DNA of 64,000 nt, from assembly GCA_963840535.1 (NCBI GenBank), contig CAWIZJ010000057.1, positions 186,001-250,000 of the forward strand. Direction: 5' to 3'. The notes under the pieces were generated by a model. The model was not told the origin of the DNA. It was given only the letters and a program-made list of their open reading frames with translations, and did no database searches. This document shows, piece by piece, positions 20,228 to 29,988 of the stretch (within the stretch, counting starts at the first letter, position 1; each line of letters begins with the position of its first letter). The DNA is from VAZQ01 sp963840535 (GTDB taxonomy: Bacteria > Pseudomonadota > Alphaproteobacteria > Rhizobiales > Xanthobacteraceae). A program made the translations under genes and the position numbers.

Positions 20228-21901
20228 ATGCTGGCCCGGCTCTCGATCCGCGACATCGTCCTCATCGAGCGGCTCGATATCGACTTCGCGTCTGGACTGT
20301 CGGTGCTCACCGGCGAGACCGGCGCCGGCAAGTCCATATTGCTCGATGCGTTCGCCCTGGCGCTCGGCGCGCGCGGCGACGCCTCGCTGGTGCGCGAGGG
20401 CGCCGAGCAGGGGCAGGTCACCGCCGCCTTCGAGCTGCCGTTCGGCCATCCCGTGCGCGTGCTCATGGCGGCGCACGATATCCCGGCCGAGGACGAGCTG
20501 ATTCTGCGGCGCGTGCAACTCGCCGACGGCCGAACCCGCGCCTCCATCAACGATCAGTCGGTGAGTGCGCAGGCGCTCAAGACGCTGGGCGTGGCGCTAG
20601 TCGAGATCCACGGCCAGCATGATGAGCGCGCGCTGGTTGACGTCACAACCCATCGTCGGCTGCTCGATGCTTTCGCAGGGCTCGATGGCGAGGCCGCGGC
20701 GCTGGAGCGCCTGTGGGAGGAGCGGCGCGCGCGCAATGGCGAGATGGCTGCCATCCGGGCCGAGACCGACCGGGCGCAGCGCGAAGCCGATTTCCTTCGT
20801 CATGCCGTGGGGGAATTGAAGGCGTCTGGCGCCGGCGCCGTCAGAAGAAACGGTGCTCGCTGACAAGCGCGCCGCCATGATGCAGGCGGAGAAGATTGCC
20901 GGCGACCTGCGTGAGGCCCACGATGCGGTGGCAGGCGCCCATTCTCCGGTGCCCTCCTTGTCGGCGGCGGTGCGGCAGCTCGAGCGCCGCGCGCCGCAGG
21001 CGCCGACGCTGATCGACCCGGCGATCAGGGCGCTCGACACCGCGCTTGCCGCGCTGGACGAAGCGCGCGCTCACCTCGATGCCGCGCTGCGCGCGGGCGA
21101 GCACGATCCTGCGCGAGCTCGAGCGCATCGAGGAACGCCTGTTCGCGCTGCGCGCCGCGGGGCGCAAATACAATGTGCCGGTCGATGGCCTCAATGCGCT
21201 TGCCGCTCGTTATGCGGTCGGCCTGGACCTCATCGAGGCCGGCACCGAACGGCTCGCGGCGTTGGAAGCCGCCGCACACGAGGTCGATGAACGTTATCGT
21301 GCCGCCGCCGCCGCGCTGTCCGAGGGGCGCCGGAAGGCGGCGGACAAGCTCGACAAGGCGGTCAACCGCGAGCTCGGGCCGCTCAGGCTAGAACGCGCGC
21401 AATTCTCGACCGAGATCGTCACAGAGCCACGAGTCGGCAGGCCCGCACGGTCTCGATCGCATCGAGTTCTGGGTGCAAACCAACCCGGGAACCCGGCCGG
21501 GACCGCTTATGAAGATCGCGTCGGGCGGAGAGCTGGCGCGTTTCCTGCTCGCGCTCAAAGTGGCGTTGGCCGACCGAGGCTCGGCGCCTACGCTGGTGTT
21601 CGACGAGGTCGACACGGGTATCGCTGGCGCGGTTGCCGACGCCATCGGGCTTCGCCTGGCACGCCTCGGCCGCCGCGTCCAGGTGATCGCCGTGACCCAT
21701 GCGCCGCAGGTGGCCGCGCGCGCCGACCGGCACTATCTCATCAGCAAGAGCGTGCTCGAGAAGGGCAGGCGGGTCGTCACCCGCGTTGCCGAGGTCGCAG
21801 CCGACCGGCGTCGCGAGGAGATCGCGCGCATGCTCGCCGGCGCCGAGATCACCGCCGAGGCCCGCGCTGCCGCAGAGCGGTTGATCAAGGCCGCGGGTTG
21901 A
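20228..21901 (+). CDS. recN: DNA repair ATPase RecN (three +1 frame breaks)
   Basis: SMC-like ATPase acting in double-strand break repair. Walker A GETGAGKS is near residue 35, IHGQHDERALV follows, then the coiled-coil region, and the C-terminal half holds SGGELARFLLALK and VFDEVDTGIAG (signature and Walker B). Extra bases near 20825, 21112 and 21430 move the frame through all three phases and back. Without correction the first frame stops after 211 residues. The corrected protein ends at TGA 21899-21901, about 556 aa, which is normal. ATG 20228 follows AATGAGGAGC. Confidence 0.92.
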
Positions 21902-22045
21902 TCGCGAGGTGGCGATGCTGGCAGCTCCGTTGGGCCGCCACTTTGTGTCGGCCCGCCCGCCCTCTAGATTCCCGAGCTTCGAGGGATGAAGCATGGAGTA
22001 CCGGCCTCGCCGGCCGCGATGCAGACAAGGGAGCAGTCACTGCGG

Positions 22046-24165
22046 ATGCCGACGGTCGATGCCAGCAAGGTTCCCATCGCCGACCTGAGCGAGTCCCAGG
22101 CCAGGGACGAGCTCGAACGGCTCGCTGCCGAGATCGCTGCGCACGACCGGCGCTACTACCAGGAGGACGCGCCGACGATCTCGGACGCGGCCTACGACGC
22201 GCTGCGGCGGCGCAATGAGACGATCGAGGCTCGCTTCCCCGTCTCGTGCGCGCGGATTCACCTTCCCGCCGCGTGGGCGCCGCTGCGGCGCAGAAGTTCG
22301 CGAAGGTCCGCCACGCCGTGCCGATGCTCTCCCTCGGCAATGCATTCGCTGACGAGGAAGTTGTCGAATTCGTCGACCGCATCCGTCGCTTCCTGCGCCT
22401 CCCCGGACATCAGACGATCGTCTTCACCGCCGAGCCCAAGATCGACGGTCTGTCGTGCTCGCTGCGCTACGAGGGTGGCCGGCTCGTGCGTGCTGCCACG
22501 CGCGGCGACGGCACCGAAGGCGAAGACGTGACCGCCAATGTGCGGACGCTCGCGGACATCCCGCGGCAACTGCACGGTAGAAAGCTGCCGAACGTCTGCG
22601 AGATACGTGGCGAGGTCTACATGACCAAGTCCGCCTTTCTGGCTCTCAACGAGCGCCAGAGAGCGGCCGGGCGGCAGGTTTTCGCCAATCCGCGCAATTC
22701 GGCGGCAGGATCGCTGCGCCAGCTCGATCCCGCGATCACCGCTTCGCGGCCGCTCGGATTCTTCGCTTACGCCTGGGGTGAGATGAGCTTCATGCCGGCA
22801 ACGACCCAGTCGGGCATGGTCGCTTGGGCGGCGAGCTGCGGCTTCAGGGTCAACCCGCTCATGAAGCTGTGCGACTCGGTCGAGACCATGCTCGCCTTCC
22901 ACCACGACATCGAGGCGCAACGCGCAACCCTCGACTACGACATCGACGGTGTCGTGTACAAGGCCGATCGCCTCGACTGGCAGCAGCGGCTCGGGTTCGT
23001 GTCGCGCAATCCGCGCTGGGCACTGGCGCACAAGTTCGCGGCCGAGAAGGCGGCCACCATCGTCAAGGGTATCGAAATCCAGGTCGGCCGCACCGGGGCG
23101 CTCACCCCGGTCGCCAAGCTCGAGCCGGTCACCGTCGGTGGAGTGCTGGTCTCCAATGCGACGCTGCACAACGCCGACGAGATCGCGCGTCTCGACGTGC
23201 GCATCGGCGACACGGTCACAATCCAGCGCGCCGGCGACGTGATCCCGCAGGTGCTGGGCGTCGTTACACAGAAGCGGCCGCGAGATGCCAGGCCCTACAA
23301 GTTTCCCAAGAAATGCCCGTGCCCGCTGCGCACGGAAGTCGTGCGTGACGCCATTGCGACCGGCGGAGAGGGCGCGGTCGCGCGCTGCACCGGCGAGTTC
23401 GCGTGTCCCTATCAGAAGGTGGAGCACTTGCGGCATTTCGTTTCGCGCCGTGCCTTTGACATCGAAGGGCTGGGTGAGAAGCAGATCGCGTTGTTCTTCG
23501 AGCAGGGTTGGATCAGGGAGCCGGCGGACATCTTCACGCTGCGCGACCGCAACGCCAGGATCAAGCTCGAGGAGCAGGAGGGATTCGGCGAGGTATCGGT
23601 GCGCAATCTGTTCAATGCCATCGAAGCCCGGCGCGAGATCTCGCTCGAGCGCTTCATCTACGCACTCGGCATGCGCCACGTGGGGGAGACGACTGCGCGA
23701 GTGCTCGCGCGCGCCTACGGGTCGTGGCCGGCGTTTCATGCCGCCTGCCTCGACGTCGCGGCAGGCAAGGCCGACACCCGCGATGAGATGGACAATCTCG
23801 ACCAGATTGGCGACACCGTCATCGACAGCATCGCCGCCTATTTCGGCGAAGAGCACAATCGGCGCATCGTCGAGCGGCTCACTGCGCAGGTGAAGATCCT
23901 GGAGGCTGAACCGCCGGCGGCCCATTCCGCCGTGGTCGGCAAGACCGTGGTGTTCACCGGCTCGCTCGAAAGGATCACTCGCGACGAGGCAAAGGCCATG
24001 GCCGAGCGTCTCGGCGCCAAGGTCGCCGGCTCGGTGTCGAAGAACACCGACTACGTGGTCGCCGGTCCAGGTGCTGGCTCCAAGCTGGCCAAGGCCAGGC
24101 AGGCCGGCGTCGCGGTGCTCAGCGAAGACGAATGGTTCGATCTCGTCGGCGAAGGTAGGGGATGA
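22046..24165 (+). CDS. ligA: NAD-dependent DNA ligase (one base missing near 22240)
   Basis: Seals nicks using NAD. The 5' part has ISDAAYDALRRRNE. Near 22240 one base appears missing (expected RFPDLVR), and the rest is in another frame: adenylation motif AEPKIDGLSCSLRYEGG with the nucleophile Lys, then OB, zinc-finger (CPCP...CACP-type), HhH and a C-terminal BRCT domain (GKTVVFTGSLERITRDEAK in parts). ATG 22046 fits the family start; ATG 21986 and 22019 are in frame upstream. Corrected length is about 706 aa. This is one of the few deletions among the frame breaks. Confidence 0.92.
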
Positions 24166-24218
24166 GAGGGCCGGAAGCTGCGCTCATTCTTGACCGGGGT
24201 GCCTCGGTACAATGCCAC

Positions 24219-24302
24219 TTGTATACATTACATCGGACCGATGCTCGCAATTCGTGTCGACAGGATGGCATTCGTGTTGACATAGGGTAGAATTGTATAC
24301 AA
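24219..24302 (+). promoter_or_regulatory. GntR-type operator pair and direct repeats upstream of the regulator gene
   Basis: The perfect palindrome TTGTATACAA lies at 24293-24302, 31 bp before the regulator ATG. A near copy TTGTATACAT lies at 24219-24228. TGTATACA cores are common operators of FadR/FCD-type GntR proteins. Between them is a direct repeat ATTCGTGT[C/T]GACA at 24250-24262 and 24270-24282, exactly 20 bp apart. The second copy contains TTGACA (24277-24282), a candidate -35 box. I infer autoregulation. No -10 with ideal spacing is certain. Confidence 0.6.
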
Positions 24303-24333
24303 CCTAAATACACAGATCAGGCTGGAGAAGCCG

Positions 24334-25101
24334 ATGCGCGCGGTGCGCGGGGGGCCATCGTCGCAAGCGGTGAACGCACAACTCAAGTTGCGCCAATTCA
24401 TCCTCGGCGGCGAGATCAAAGCCGGCGAGCGAATGTCGGAGCTTGTTCTGGTAGAGCGGCTCGGGGTTTCCCGCACGCCCATCCGCACGGCCCTGGTGCA
24501 TCTGGAGCAGGAAGGACTCCTGCAGGCGCTTCCCACCGGCGGCTTCGTGGTCAACGCCTTCAACGAGCGCGACATTCACGCGGCGATCGAGATACGCGGC
24601 ACGCTCGAGGGGCTGGCAGCCCGGCTTGCTGCCGAACGCGGCGTATCGCAAACCGATCTGAGCGATCTCAAGCACTGCCTCTCGTGCCTCGATGAGCTCG
24701 TGCTCGATGACGGGGTGACGGTCGATACCTTCTCCAATTATGTCGAGATGAACGAGCAGTTCCATCGCATCGTCGTCGATCTTGCCGACAGCGCAGTGCT
24801 CTCCCGCCAAATCGCGCGGGCCGTCACGCTTCCCTTCGCTTCCGCCAGCGCGTTCGTGATGGTCCAGGCGCGGCTGCCCGAAGCGCGGACCATGTTCACG
24901 GTGGCACAAGACCATCATCGCTGCATCGTGCGGGCAATCGATGCACGGGAGGGTCAGCGTGCGGAGGCATTGATGCGCGAGCATGCCCGGCTGGCGCGCC
25001 GGAATCTCGAGCTCGCACTGCGCAATCAGCAGATGCGCGACCTCGTGCCGGGGTCGAATCTCATCACGTTCCGCACACCAGCCGGAGCCAACAGATCGTG
25101 A
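24334..25101 (+). CDS. GntR-family transcriptional regulator (FCD/FadR subgroup)
   Basis: A 255-aa regulator. Residues 15-75 form the winged helix: LRQFILGGEIKAGERMSE, then ERLGVSRTPIRTALVHLEQEGLL. The C-terminal helical FCD domain carries the usual metal/ligand histidines and acids (FHRIVVDLADS, then DHHRCIVRAIDAREGQRA). FCD regulators normally bind small carboxylic or amino acids and repress adjacent catabolic operons. Its stop overlaps the next start as GTGA, so it is coupled to the MetE-like gene. It probably controls itself and the module downstream through the TTGTATACA sites. The effector is unknown. Confidence 0.9.
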   Translation: MRAVRGGPSSQAVNAQLKLRQFILGGEIKAGERMSELVLVERLGVSRTPIRTALVHLEQEGLLQALPTGGFVVNAFNERDIHAAIEIRGTLEGLAARLAAERGVSQTDLSDLKHCLSCLDELVLDDGVTVDTFSNYVEMNEQFHRIVVDLADSAVLSRQIARAVTLPFASASAFVMVQARLPEARTMFTVAQDHHRCIVRAIDAREGQRAEALMREHARLARRNLELALRNQQMRDLVPGSNLITFRTPAGANRS

Positions 25102-26246
25102 AGCGAAGCGAGCACCGCATCCTGACGACGCATGTCGGCAGCTTGATTCGTCCCAAAGCGCTGCTGGACACGGCAAAGGATGGTGATCCCGTGCGCCGCG
25201 AAGCACACGAGATCGAGCTGAGGCGCGCGGTGGCGGATGTCGTGTCACGGCAGGCCGGGGCCGGAATCGACGTGGTCAACGATGGCGAGTTCGGCAAGTC
25301 CGGCTGGGCGAATTACAGCCTGGAGCGGCTGAGCGGATTCGAGCCCCGGCCCGACAGGCTCTATCCCGCGGTCTGGCTCGGCCGCGACCGCATCCGATTT
25401 GCGGAGTTCATGGCAGCGGAGTTCAAACGCGGGGCCGTCGGCACACCCGGACATGCCTGCGTTGGTCCCATCATGTATCGAGGTCACGGCAGCGTCCGCC
25501 GAGATCTCGACAATCTCGAGATCGCCGCCGCCGCCGCACCCGTGGAGGAGGTGTTCTTCACGGCCGTGGCGCCGGCCAGCGTCGGCTACGACGCCGCCAA
25601 CGAGCACTATTCGAACGAGAGGGACTATGTGTTTGCGATCGCAAGGGCACTGCGGGAGGAGTACCTCGAGGTACACAAGGCCGGCTTCGTTCTGCAGGTG
25701 GATGATGCCGTGCTCGCCAACATGTACGACCATCTGGTCGAGCAGAGTCCGCAGCGCTACCGCGAATGGGCGGACCTGCGGATCGAGGCGCTCAATCACG
25801 CACTGGAGGGTATCCCCGAGGATCGCATCCGCTATCACGTCTGTTTCGGAAGTTGGCATGTGCCCCACGTCGCCGACGCCCAACTCGAGGACATCGTCGA
25901 TTTGATCCTGAAGGTACGGGCGGGTGCCTATTCAATCGAAGCAGCCAACGTGCGTCATGAGCACGAGTGGTATGTTTGGCAGAAGACGAAGCTGCCGGCC
26001 GGCAAGATCCTGATCCCCGGGTGCATCACGCACCACACGACGACCGTCGAGCATCCACGGCTGATCGCCGATCGCATCGTCAGGTTTGCTGGGCTCGTCG
26101 GCCGGGAAAACGTGATTGCGGGGACCGATTGCGGTTTCGCCCAGGCCCAGGACATCCAGCGGGTACACCCGCAAGTCCTGTGGGCCAAGTTCGAAAGCCT
26201 CGCCGAAGGGGCTCGTCTGGCGAGCAAGGAGCTATGGGGCCGATGA
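25098..26246 (+). CDS. MetE C-terminal-domain-like zinc thiol-alkyltransferase homologue
   Basis: A 382-aa single barrel resembling the catalytic half of cobalamin-independent methionine synthase (COG0620) and its stand-alone relatives, which include epoxyalkane:coenzyme M transferases. The N-terminus has TTHVGSLIRP and VVNDGEFGKSGW. Candidate zinc ligands are His247 and Cys249 (YHVCFGSWH) and Cys345 (AGTDCGF), matching the H-x-C...C pattern. The MetE N-terminal half is absent, so it is probably not methionine synthase itself. Start is GTG 25098, overlapping the regulator stop. With the regulator upstream and a Liv-type transporter downstream, I infer it processes the imported substrate. The substrate is unknown. 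Confidence 0.85.
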   Translation: MKRSEHRILTTHVGSLIRPKALLDTAKDGDPVRREAHEIELRRAVADVVSRQAGAGIDVVNDGEFGKSGWANYSLERLSGFEPRPDRLYPAVWLGRDRIRFAEFMAAEFKRGAVGTPGHACVGPIMYRGHGSVRRDLDNLEIAAAAAPVEEVFFTAVAPASVGYDAANEHYSNERDYVFAIARALREEYLEVHKAGFVLQVDDAVLANMYDHLVEQSPQRYREWADLRIEALNHALEGIPEDRIRYHVCFGSWHVPHVADAQLEDIVDLILKVRAGAYSIEAANVRHEHEWYVWQKTKLPAGKILIPGCITHHTTTVEHPRLIADRIVRFAGLVGRENVIAGTDCGFAQAQDIQRVHPQVLWAKFESLAEGARLASKELWGR

Positions 26247-26588
26247 TGGAGCTTCGCTGCCTGCAGCCCGAAGGTCAGCGACATTCGATGTCCCATGCGG
26301 CCGTCGGGACATCGCCTGTCATGGTGCTCGCGATTTGCTCGCTGGCGACCAAGCCAAAAAATGGATACGATCGATGGCCGGCGGCGACACGATACCGAGC
26401 CCGTCGGCGATTGTTTGGCCTCGTCATCTTTAGCGTCGAAGATCGCGCCGGGTAGGAATTCCAACAAGTCGCGGGACGGTGAACGTGGGGGGAGGACGCG
26501 ATGGCAGAGCACCGATCGGAGCCGGGTCTTGCGGCGGCATCGATAGCCTAGGCCAGCCTAGGCCATCACAGAAGCATCCGTGGCCGGC
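26247..26588 (+). other. Gap between the MetE-like gene and the transporter, with dyads
   Basis: These 342 bp carry no supported gene. A perfect 9-bp inverted repeat CGATGTCCC (26286-26294) / GGGACATCG (26306-26314) could be an operator or an attenuator-like hairpin; it lacks a T-run. Closer to livH, AGCCTAGGCC is repeated in tandem (26545-26554, 26555-26564), and each copy contains the palindrome GCCTAGGC. A purine-rich GGGGGGAGG lies at about 26488. Confidence 0.5.
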
Positions 26589-27467
26589 ATGGAAGCTACT
26601 CTCCTCCTCGCACTGCAGGCGGTGCTCAGCGGCATTCTCGTCGGGGGCGTCTACGGCATACTGTCGATTGGATTGAGCCTCGCCTTCGGCGTGATGCGGA
26701 TCGTGAATTTCGCGCATGGCGAGCTGGTGATGTACGGCATGTATGCCGGCGTCATTGCATCGAAGAATTTCGGCATCGACCCGCTTGCCATCCTGCCGTT
26801 GGCCTTTCTGCTCACGGCGTTCGTCGGCTTCCTGCAATACCAGATCGTGTTCCGGCATTTCGTCGGCCATGCGACGCTGCAACAACTCCTGGCCGCGATA
26901 GGATGCGCACTCGTGCTGCAAATGATCGCGCAGGTCATGTTCGGCGCCGATGCACGAACCGCCCAGTCCGTGTTCACCGGCAAGTACGTCGTATTCGGGC
27001 CGTTCTTCCTGTCCCAGATGCAAATCGTCGCCTTTGTCGTAGCCGTCGGCGCAACCATTGGAGTCGAGCTGCTGCTGCGACTTTCGACATGGGGCAAGGC
27101 GGTGCGCGCGGTCGCCGACGACCTGGAAGCTGCCGAGGTCGTTGGAGTCAATTCGCAATACATAAACATCGGCGCTTTCGCACTGGCCAGCGGGCTCGCC
27201 GGCCTGGCCGGCTGTGTGCTGGTGACGTATTTCCCGACCTCGCCGTCGGTTGGATTTTCGCTCATGCCGATCATCATCATCGCAACCACGATCGGCGGTC
27301 TCGGCAGCATCGGCGGCACTTTCCTGGGCGGCATCTGCTGCGGCATCGTCCAGCAGGTGACGGCGATGATGTGGAATTCCGCATTGCAGGACGTTCCGCT
27401 CTATGTCCTGCTGCTGCTGTTCATCGCGCTGCGGCCGACCGGATTCTTTGGCGTGAGGTCCGAATAA
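26589..27467 (+). CDS. livH: Branched-chain-amino-acid-type ABC transporter permease (LivH-like)
   Basis: Inner-membrane permease, 292 aa, with about eight hydrophobic helices. Family signatures include GILSIGLSLAFGVMRIVNFAHG at the N-terminus (shown in part: GLSLAFGVMRIVNFAHG) and the EAA-like cytoplasmic loop VRAVADDLEAAEVVGVN. The start could be ATG 26589 or GTG 26580, and neither has a clear ribosome site. It is followed two bases later by livM. HAAT-family transporters carry amino acids, amides, urea and aromatic acids, so sequence alone does not fix the substrate. Confidence 0.88.
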   Translation: MEATLLLALQAVLSGILVGGVYGILSIGLSLAFGVMRIVNFAHGELVMYGMYAGVIASKNFGIDPLAILPLAFLLTAFVGFLQYQIVFRHFVGHATLQQLLAAIGCALVLQMIAQVMFGADARTAQSVFTGKYVVFGPFFLSQMQIVAFVVAVGATIGVELLLRLSTWGKAVRAVADDLEAAEVVGVNSQYINIGAFALASGLAGLAGCVLVTYFPTSPSVGFSLMPIIIIATTIGGLGSIGGTFLGGICCGIVQQVTAMMWNSALQDVPLYVLLLLFIALRPTGFFGVRSE

Positions 27468-27469
27468 CG

Positions 27470-28492
27470 ATGGATGCACCCATTGCAGCGAGCGGTGTGG
27501 CTTCGTCGGAGTGGACCGGCGGCATGCGAATGCGCTCGCTCGCCTGGTACGTACTCCCGATTGCCGTGGTCGCGCTGCTGCCGCTGCTGCCGTTCGTCAA
27601 CAATTACATCATCGCGGCCACGGTGCGAGCCCTCATTTTCATTTCCCTCGGCCAGGCCTGGAACATCGTGGCCGGCATCGGCGGCCAATTATCGCTGGGA
27701 CATGGGGTTTTTCTCGGCCTCGGCTGCTACACGACCGGAATTCTCTTCAACAAGTACGGCATCCCGCCGTGGATCGGCGGATGGGTGGGCGTGCTGCTGT
27801 CCCTTGCAGTCGCGCTCCTCATGGGCAGCATGACGTTGCGCATGCGCGGGGTGTTCTTTGCGCTGGCGACGGTGGCCGTGTCGCTCGCACTGGTCCAGCT
27901 CGCGCGCCATTTCGTCGACCTGACCGGCGGGGCTGACGGGCTGGCCTTGAAATTCTACGGCAATTCGCTGTGGGCGCTGCAGGCGCGCTCGCCGGTTCCG
28001 TTCCTCTATGCTTCTCTGGCCTTCGTGGTGGCGTACTACTGGATCACGCGCTGGGTGCTGGCGAGCTACTTCGGGCTTGCGATGCAAGCGGTGCGTGACG
28101 ACGAGGTGGCCGCGGCCGCCGCCGGTGTCGCCGTGTTCCGCACCAAGCTCGTCGGATTCCTGGTCAGCGCAGCGATGACGGCACTTGCAGCCGTCCTCTA
28201 CATGCAGTTCTACATGGCAATCGATCCGGAAGCGGCGTTCGGACTGTCGCAGGCGATCCAGCTGCAGCTTCCCGCACTGCTCGGTGGTCTCGGAACCGCG
28301 CTGGGACCGGTCATCGGCGGTGCCGTGATGATCTTTCTCTCCGAGGTCACGAACTGGGGCTCGACCAAGCTCGGAATCGAGGGCCTGGACGTCCTGGTCT
28401 ACGGTTTGATGCTGTTGGCGGTCGTGCTGCGCGCCCCGAAGGGAATAGTCGGGTTGGTATTCAGGAATACGGTCAGAGGGAGCGCCCGGTGA
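27470..28492 (+). CDS. livM: Branched-chain-amino-acid-type ABC transporter permease (LivM-like)
   Basis: Second permease subunit, 340 aa. It shows LivM hallmarks: ISLGQAWNIVAGIGGQLSLG near residue 60 and VFFALATVAVSLALVQLAR near 125. The coupling loop reads GLAMQAVRDDEVAAAAAGV and contacts the ATPases. ATG 27470 lies two bases after the livH TAA. Its TGA overlaps the GTG start of livG (28489-28492). The sequence is intact. Confidence 0.9.
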   Translation: MDAPIAASGVASSEWTGGMRMRSLAWYVLPIAVVALLPLLPFVNNYIIAATVRALIFISLGQAWNIVAGIGGQLSLGHGVFLGLGCYTTGILFNKYGIPPWIGGWVGVLLSLAVALLMGSMTLRMRGVFFALATVAVSLALVQLARHFVDLTGGADGLALKFYGNSLWALQARSPVPFLYASLAFVVAYYWITRWVLASYFGLAMQAVRDDEVAAAAAGVAVFRTKLVGFLVSAAMTALAAVLYMQFYMAIDPEAAFGLSQAIQLQLPALLGGLGTALGPVIGGAVMIFLSEVTNWGSTKLGIEGLDVLVYGLMLLAVVLRAPKGIVGLVFRNTVRGSAR

Positions 28493-29232
28493 ACGCACCA
28501 ACGCCGGCGCTGGAGGTGCACGGCGTCTCCCGCAATTTCGGCGGGGTGGTGGCGCTCAAGGATGTCTCTTTCGCCGTGCGCGAGGGCGAGGTCATGGGTC
28601 TGATCGGTCCCAACGGGGCCGGCAAGTCGACGCTGTTCGAGATCGTGAGCGGCAACCTGCGGCCAAGCGCGGGCCGCGTCACCTATTTCGGTACCGACTG
28701 CACGACGTTGCCGAGCCACCTGCGGCGCCGCGCCGGCATGTGTCGGACGTTTCAGAAGGTTCGCTTGTTCGAGAGTATGACGGTCGCGCAGAACATCTCG
28801 GTCGCGGCCTCGCAGTGCCTTCCTCCCGGGCGGGAGACCCGCGATGAGGTGGACGCGATCCTGGCCCAGTTCCGCCTGGAGGCACAGGCGGCTTGCCGGC
28901 CTGCCGAGCTCACGCTCGCCGACCGCAAGCGGGTCGAGATCGGGCGTGCCATTGCCGGGCGCTGCCGCCTGCTGATGCTGGACGAGAGCATGTCCGGGCT
29001 CACGCACGAGGAGGCGCAGCATCTGATCTCGGAGATTCTCGCGCTCAACAACACGCGCGGCATCACCGTCATAGTGGTCGAGCACGTACTCTCGGTTCTT
29101 GCGGCGATGGTCAAACGGCTGGTCGTCTTGAACAACGCACGAGTGGTCGCCGACGGCACGCCGGCCGAGGTCGCCCACGATCCCGTGGTGATCGAGGCCT
29201 ATCTCGGCAAGAAGCAGAGTGCGCTGCGATGA
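28489..29232 (+). CDS. livG: ABC transporter ATP-binding protein (LivG-like)
   Basis: Nucleotide-binding subunit, 247 aa. Walker A is GPNGAGKST (about residues 40-48) and Walker B is LLMLDES near residue 163. The ABC signature is non-canonical, LTLADRKRVEIGRA instead of LSGGQ, as seen in many LivG proteins of rhizobia. The start is GTG 28489, overlapping livM, and the stop overlaps livF by ATGA. It pairs with livF to energise the LivHM channel. Confidence 0.9.
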   Translation: MNAPTPALEVHGVSRNFGGVVALKDVSFAVREGEVMGLIGPNGAGKSTLFEIVSGNLRPSAGRVTYFGTDCTTLPSHLRRRAGMCRTFQKVRLFESMTVAQNISVAASQCLPPGRETRDEVDAILAQFRLEAQAACRPAELTLADRKRVEIGRAIAGRCRLLMLDESMSGLTHEEAQHLISEILALNNTRGITVIVVEHVLSVLAAMVKRLVVLNNARVVADGTPAEVAHDPVVIEAYLGKKQSALR

Positions 29233-29936
29233 CTTTGCTCGCGGTCGAAAATCTGAGCGTGGCCTACGGCGACCTCTACGCCGTGCGCGACGTTTCGTTC
29301 GTCGTCGACGAAGGCGCCGTTTTTGTCCTGCTGGGTGCGAACGGCGCCGGCAAGACCAGCATCCTGCGTGCGATCTCGGGGCTCGTTCCGGCGCGTGGCG
29401 GCTATATCCGGGCGGAAGGAAGAAGCGTCGGCGGCTTGTCGCCGCACCAGGTCGCGCACGCGGGCATTTCCCACGTGCCCGAGGGACGGCGCATCTTTCC
29501 CCATCTCACGGTCGAGGAGAATCTCATCGTCAGCTTCCTGGCGGCCCGGGCACCGGTCGGGCGGCCGGAGGCGCTCGCCTCGGTGTACGAGCTTTTTCCC
29601 CGCCTCGCCGAGCGACGCCGCCAGGCCGGCGGCACGCTGTCGGGCGGCGAGCAGCAGATGCTCGCCATCGGCCGCGCGATGATGAATTTCCCAAAGCTCC
29701 TGATGTTGGACGAGCCATCGCTCGGACTTTCGCCGATTCTGGCCGAACTGGTGTTCGAGCGCCTCGCCACGATCCAGCGACAGGGGACGACGATCCTTCT
29801 GGTCGAGCAGAATGCGACTTGCCTCGAAATGGCAATGCGGGGGATTATTCTTGCTAACGGCCGCGTCGCGCTTGCGGGCGATCGCCACGCCCTCGAGGAC
29901 TCCGAGTTCGTCCGCCGCGCCTATCTCGGCGCCTGA
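29229..29936 (+). CDS. livF: ABC transporter ATP-binding protein (LivF-like)
   Basis: Second ATPase, 235 aa. Walker A is GANGAGKTS, the signature is LSGGEQQMLAIGRA, and Walker B is LLMLDEPSLGLSP. The FPHLTVEENL loop is typical of LivF. ATG 29229 overlaps the livG TGA. The binding-protein gene starts 52 bp downstream. The frame is intact. Confidence 0.92.
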   Translation: MTLLAVENLSVAYGDLYAVRDVSFVVDEGAVFVLLGANGAGKTSILRAISGLVPARGGYIRAEGRSVGGLSPHQVAHAGISHVPEGRRIFPHLTVEENLIVSFLAARAPVGRPEALASVYELFPRLAERRRQAGGTLSGGEQQMLAIGRAMMNFPKLLMLDEPSLGLSPILAELVFERLATIQRQGTTILLVEQNATCLEMAMRGIILANGRVALAGDRHALEDSEFVRRAYLGA

Positions 29937-29988
29937 TGGACGGCCCAAGGAGCCAGCCTGGAGAAAGTTCGGACCACGGAGGAGACCC

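Noticed and set aside
24250..24282. CRISPR-like repeat
   Set aside because: There are only two 13-base units, spaced 20 bp, in a promoter. No array, leader or cas genes exist in the window.
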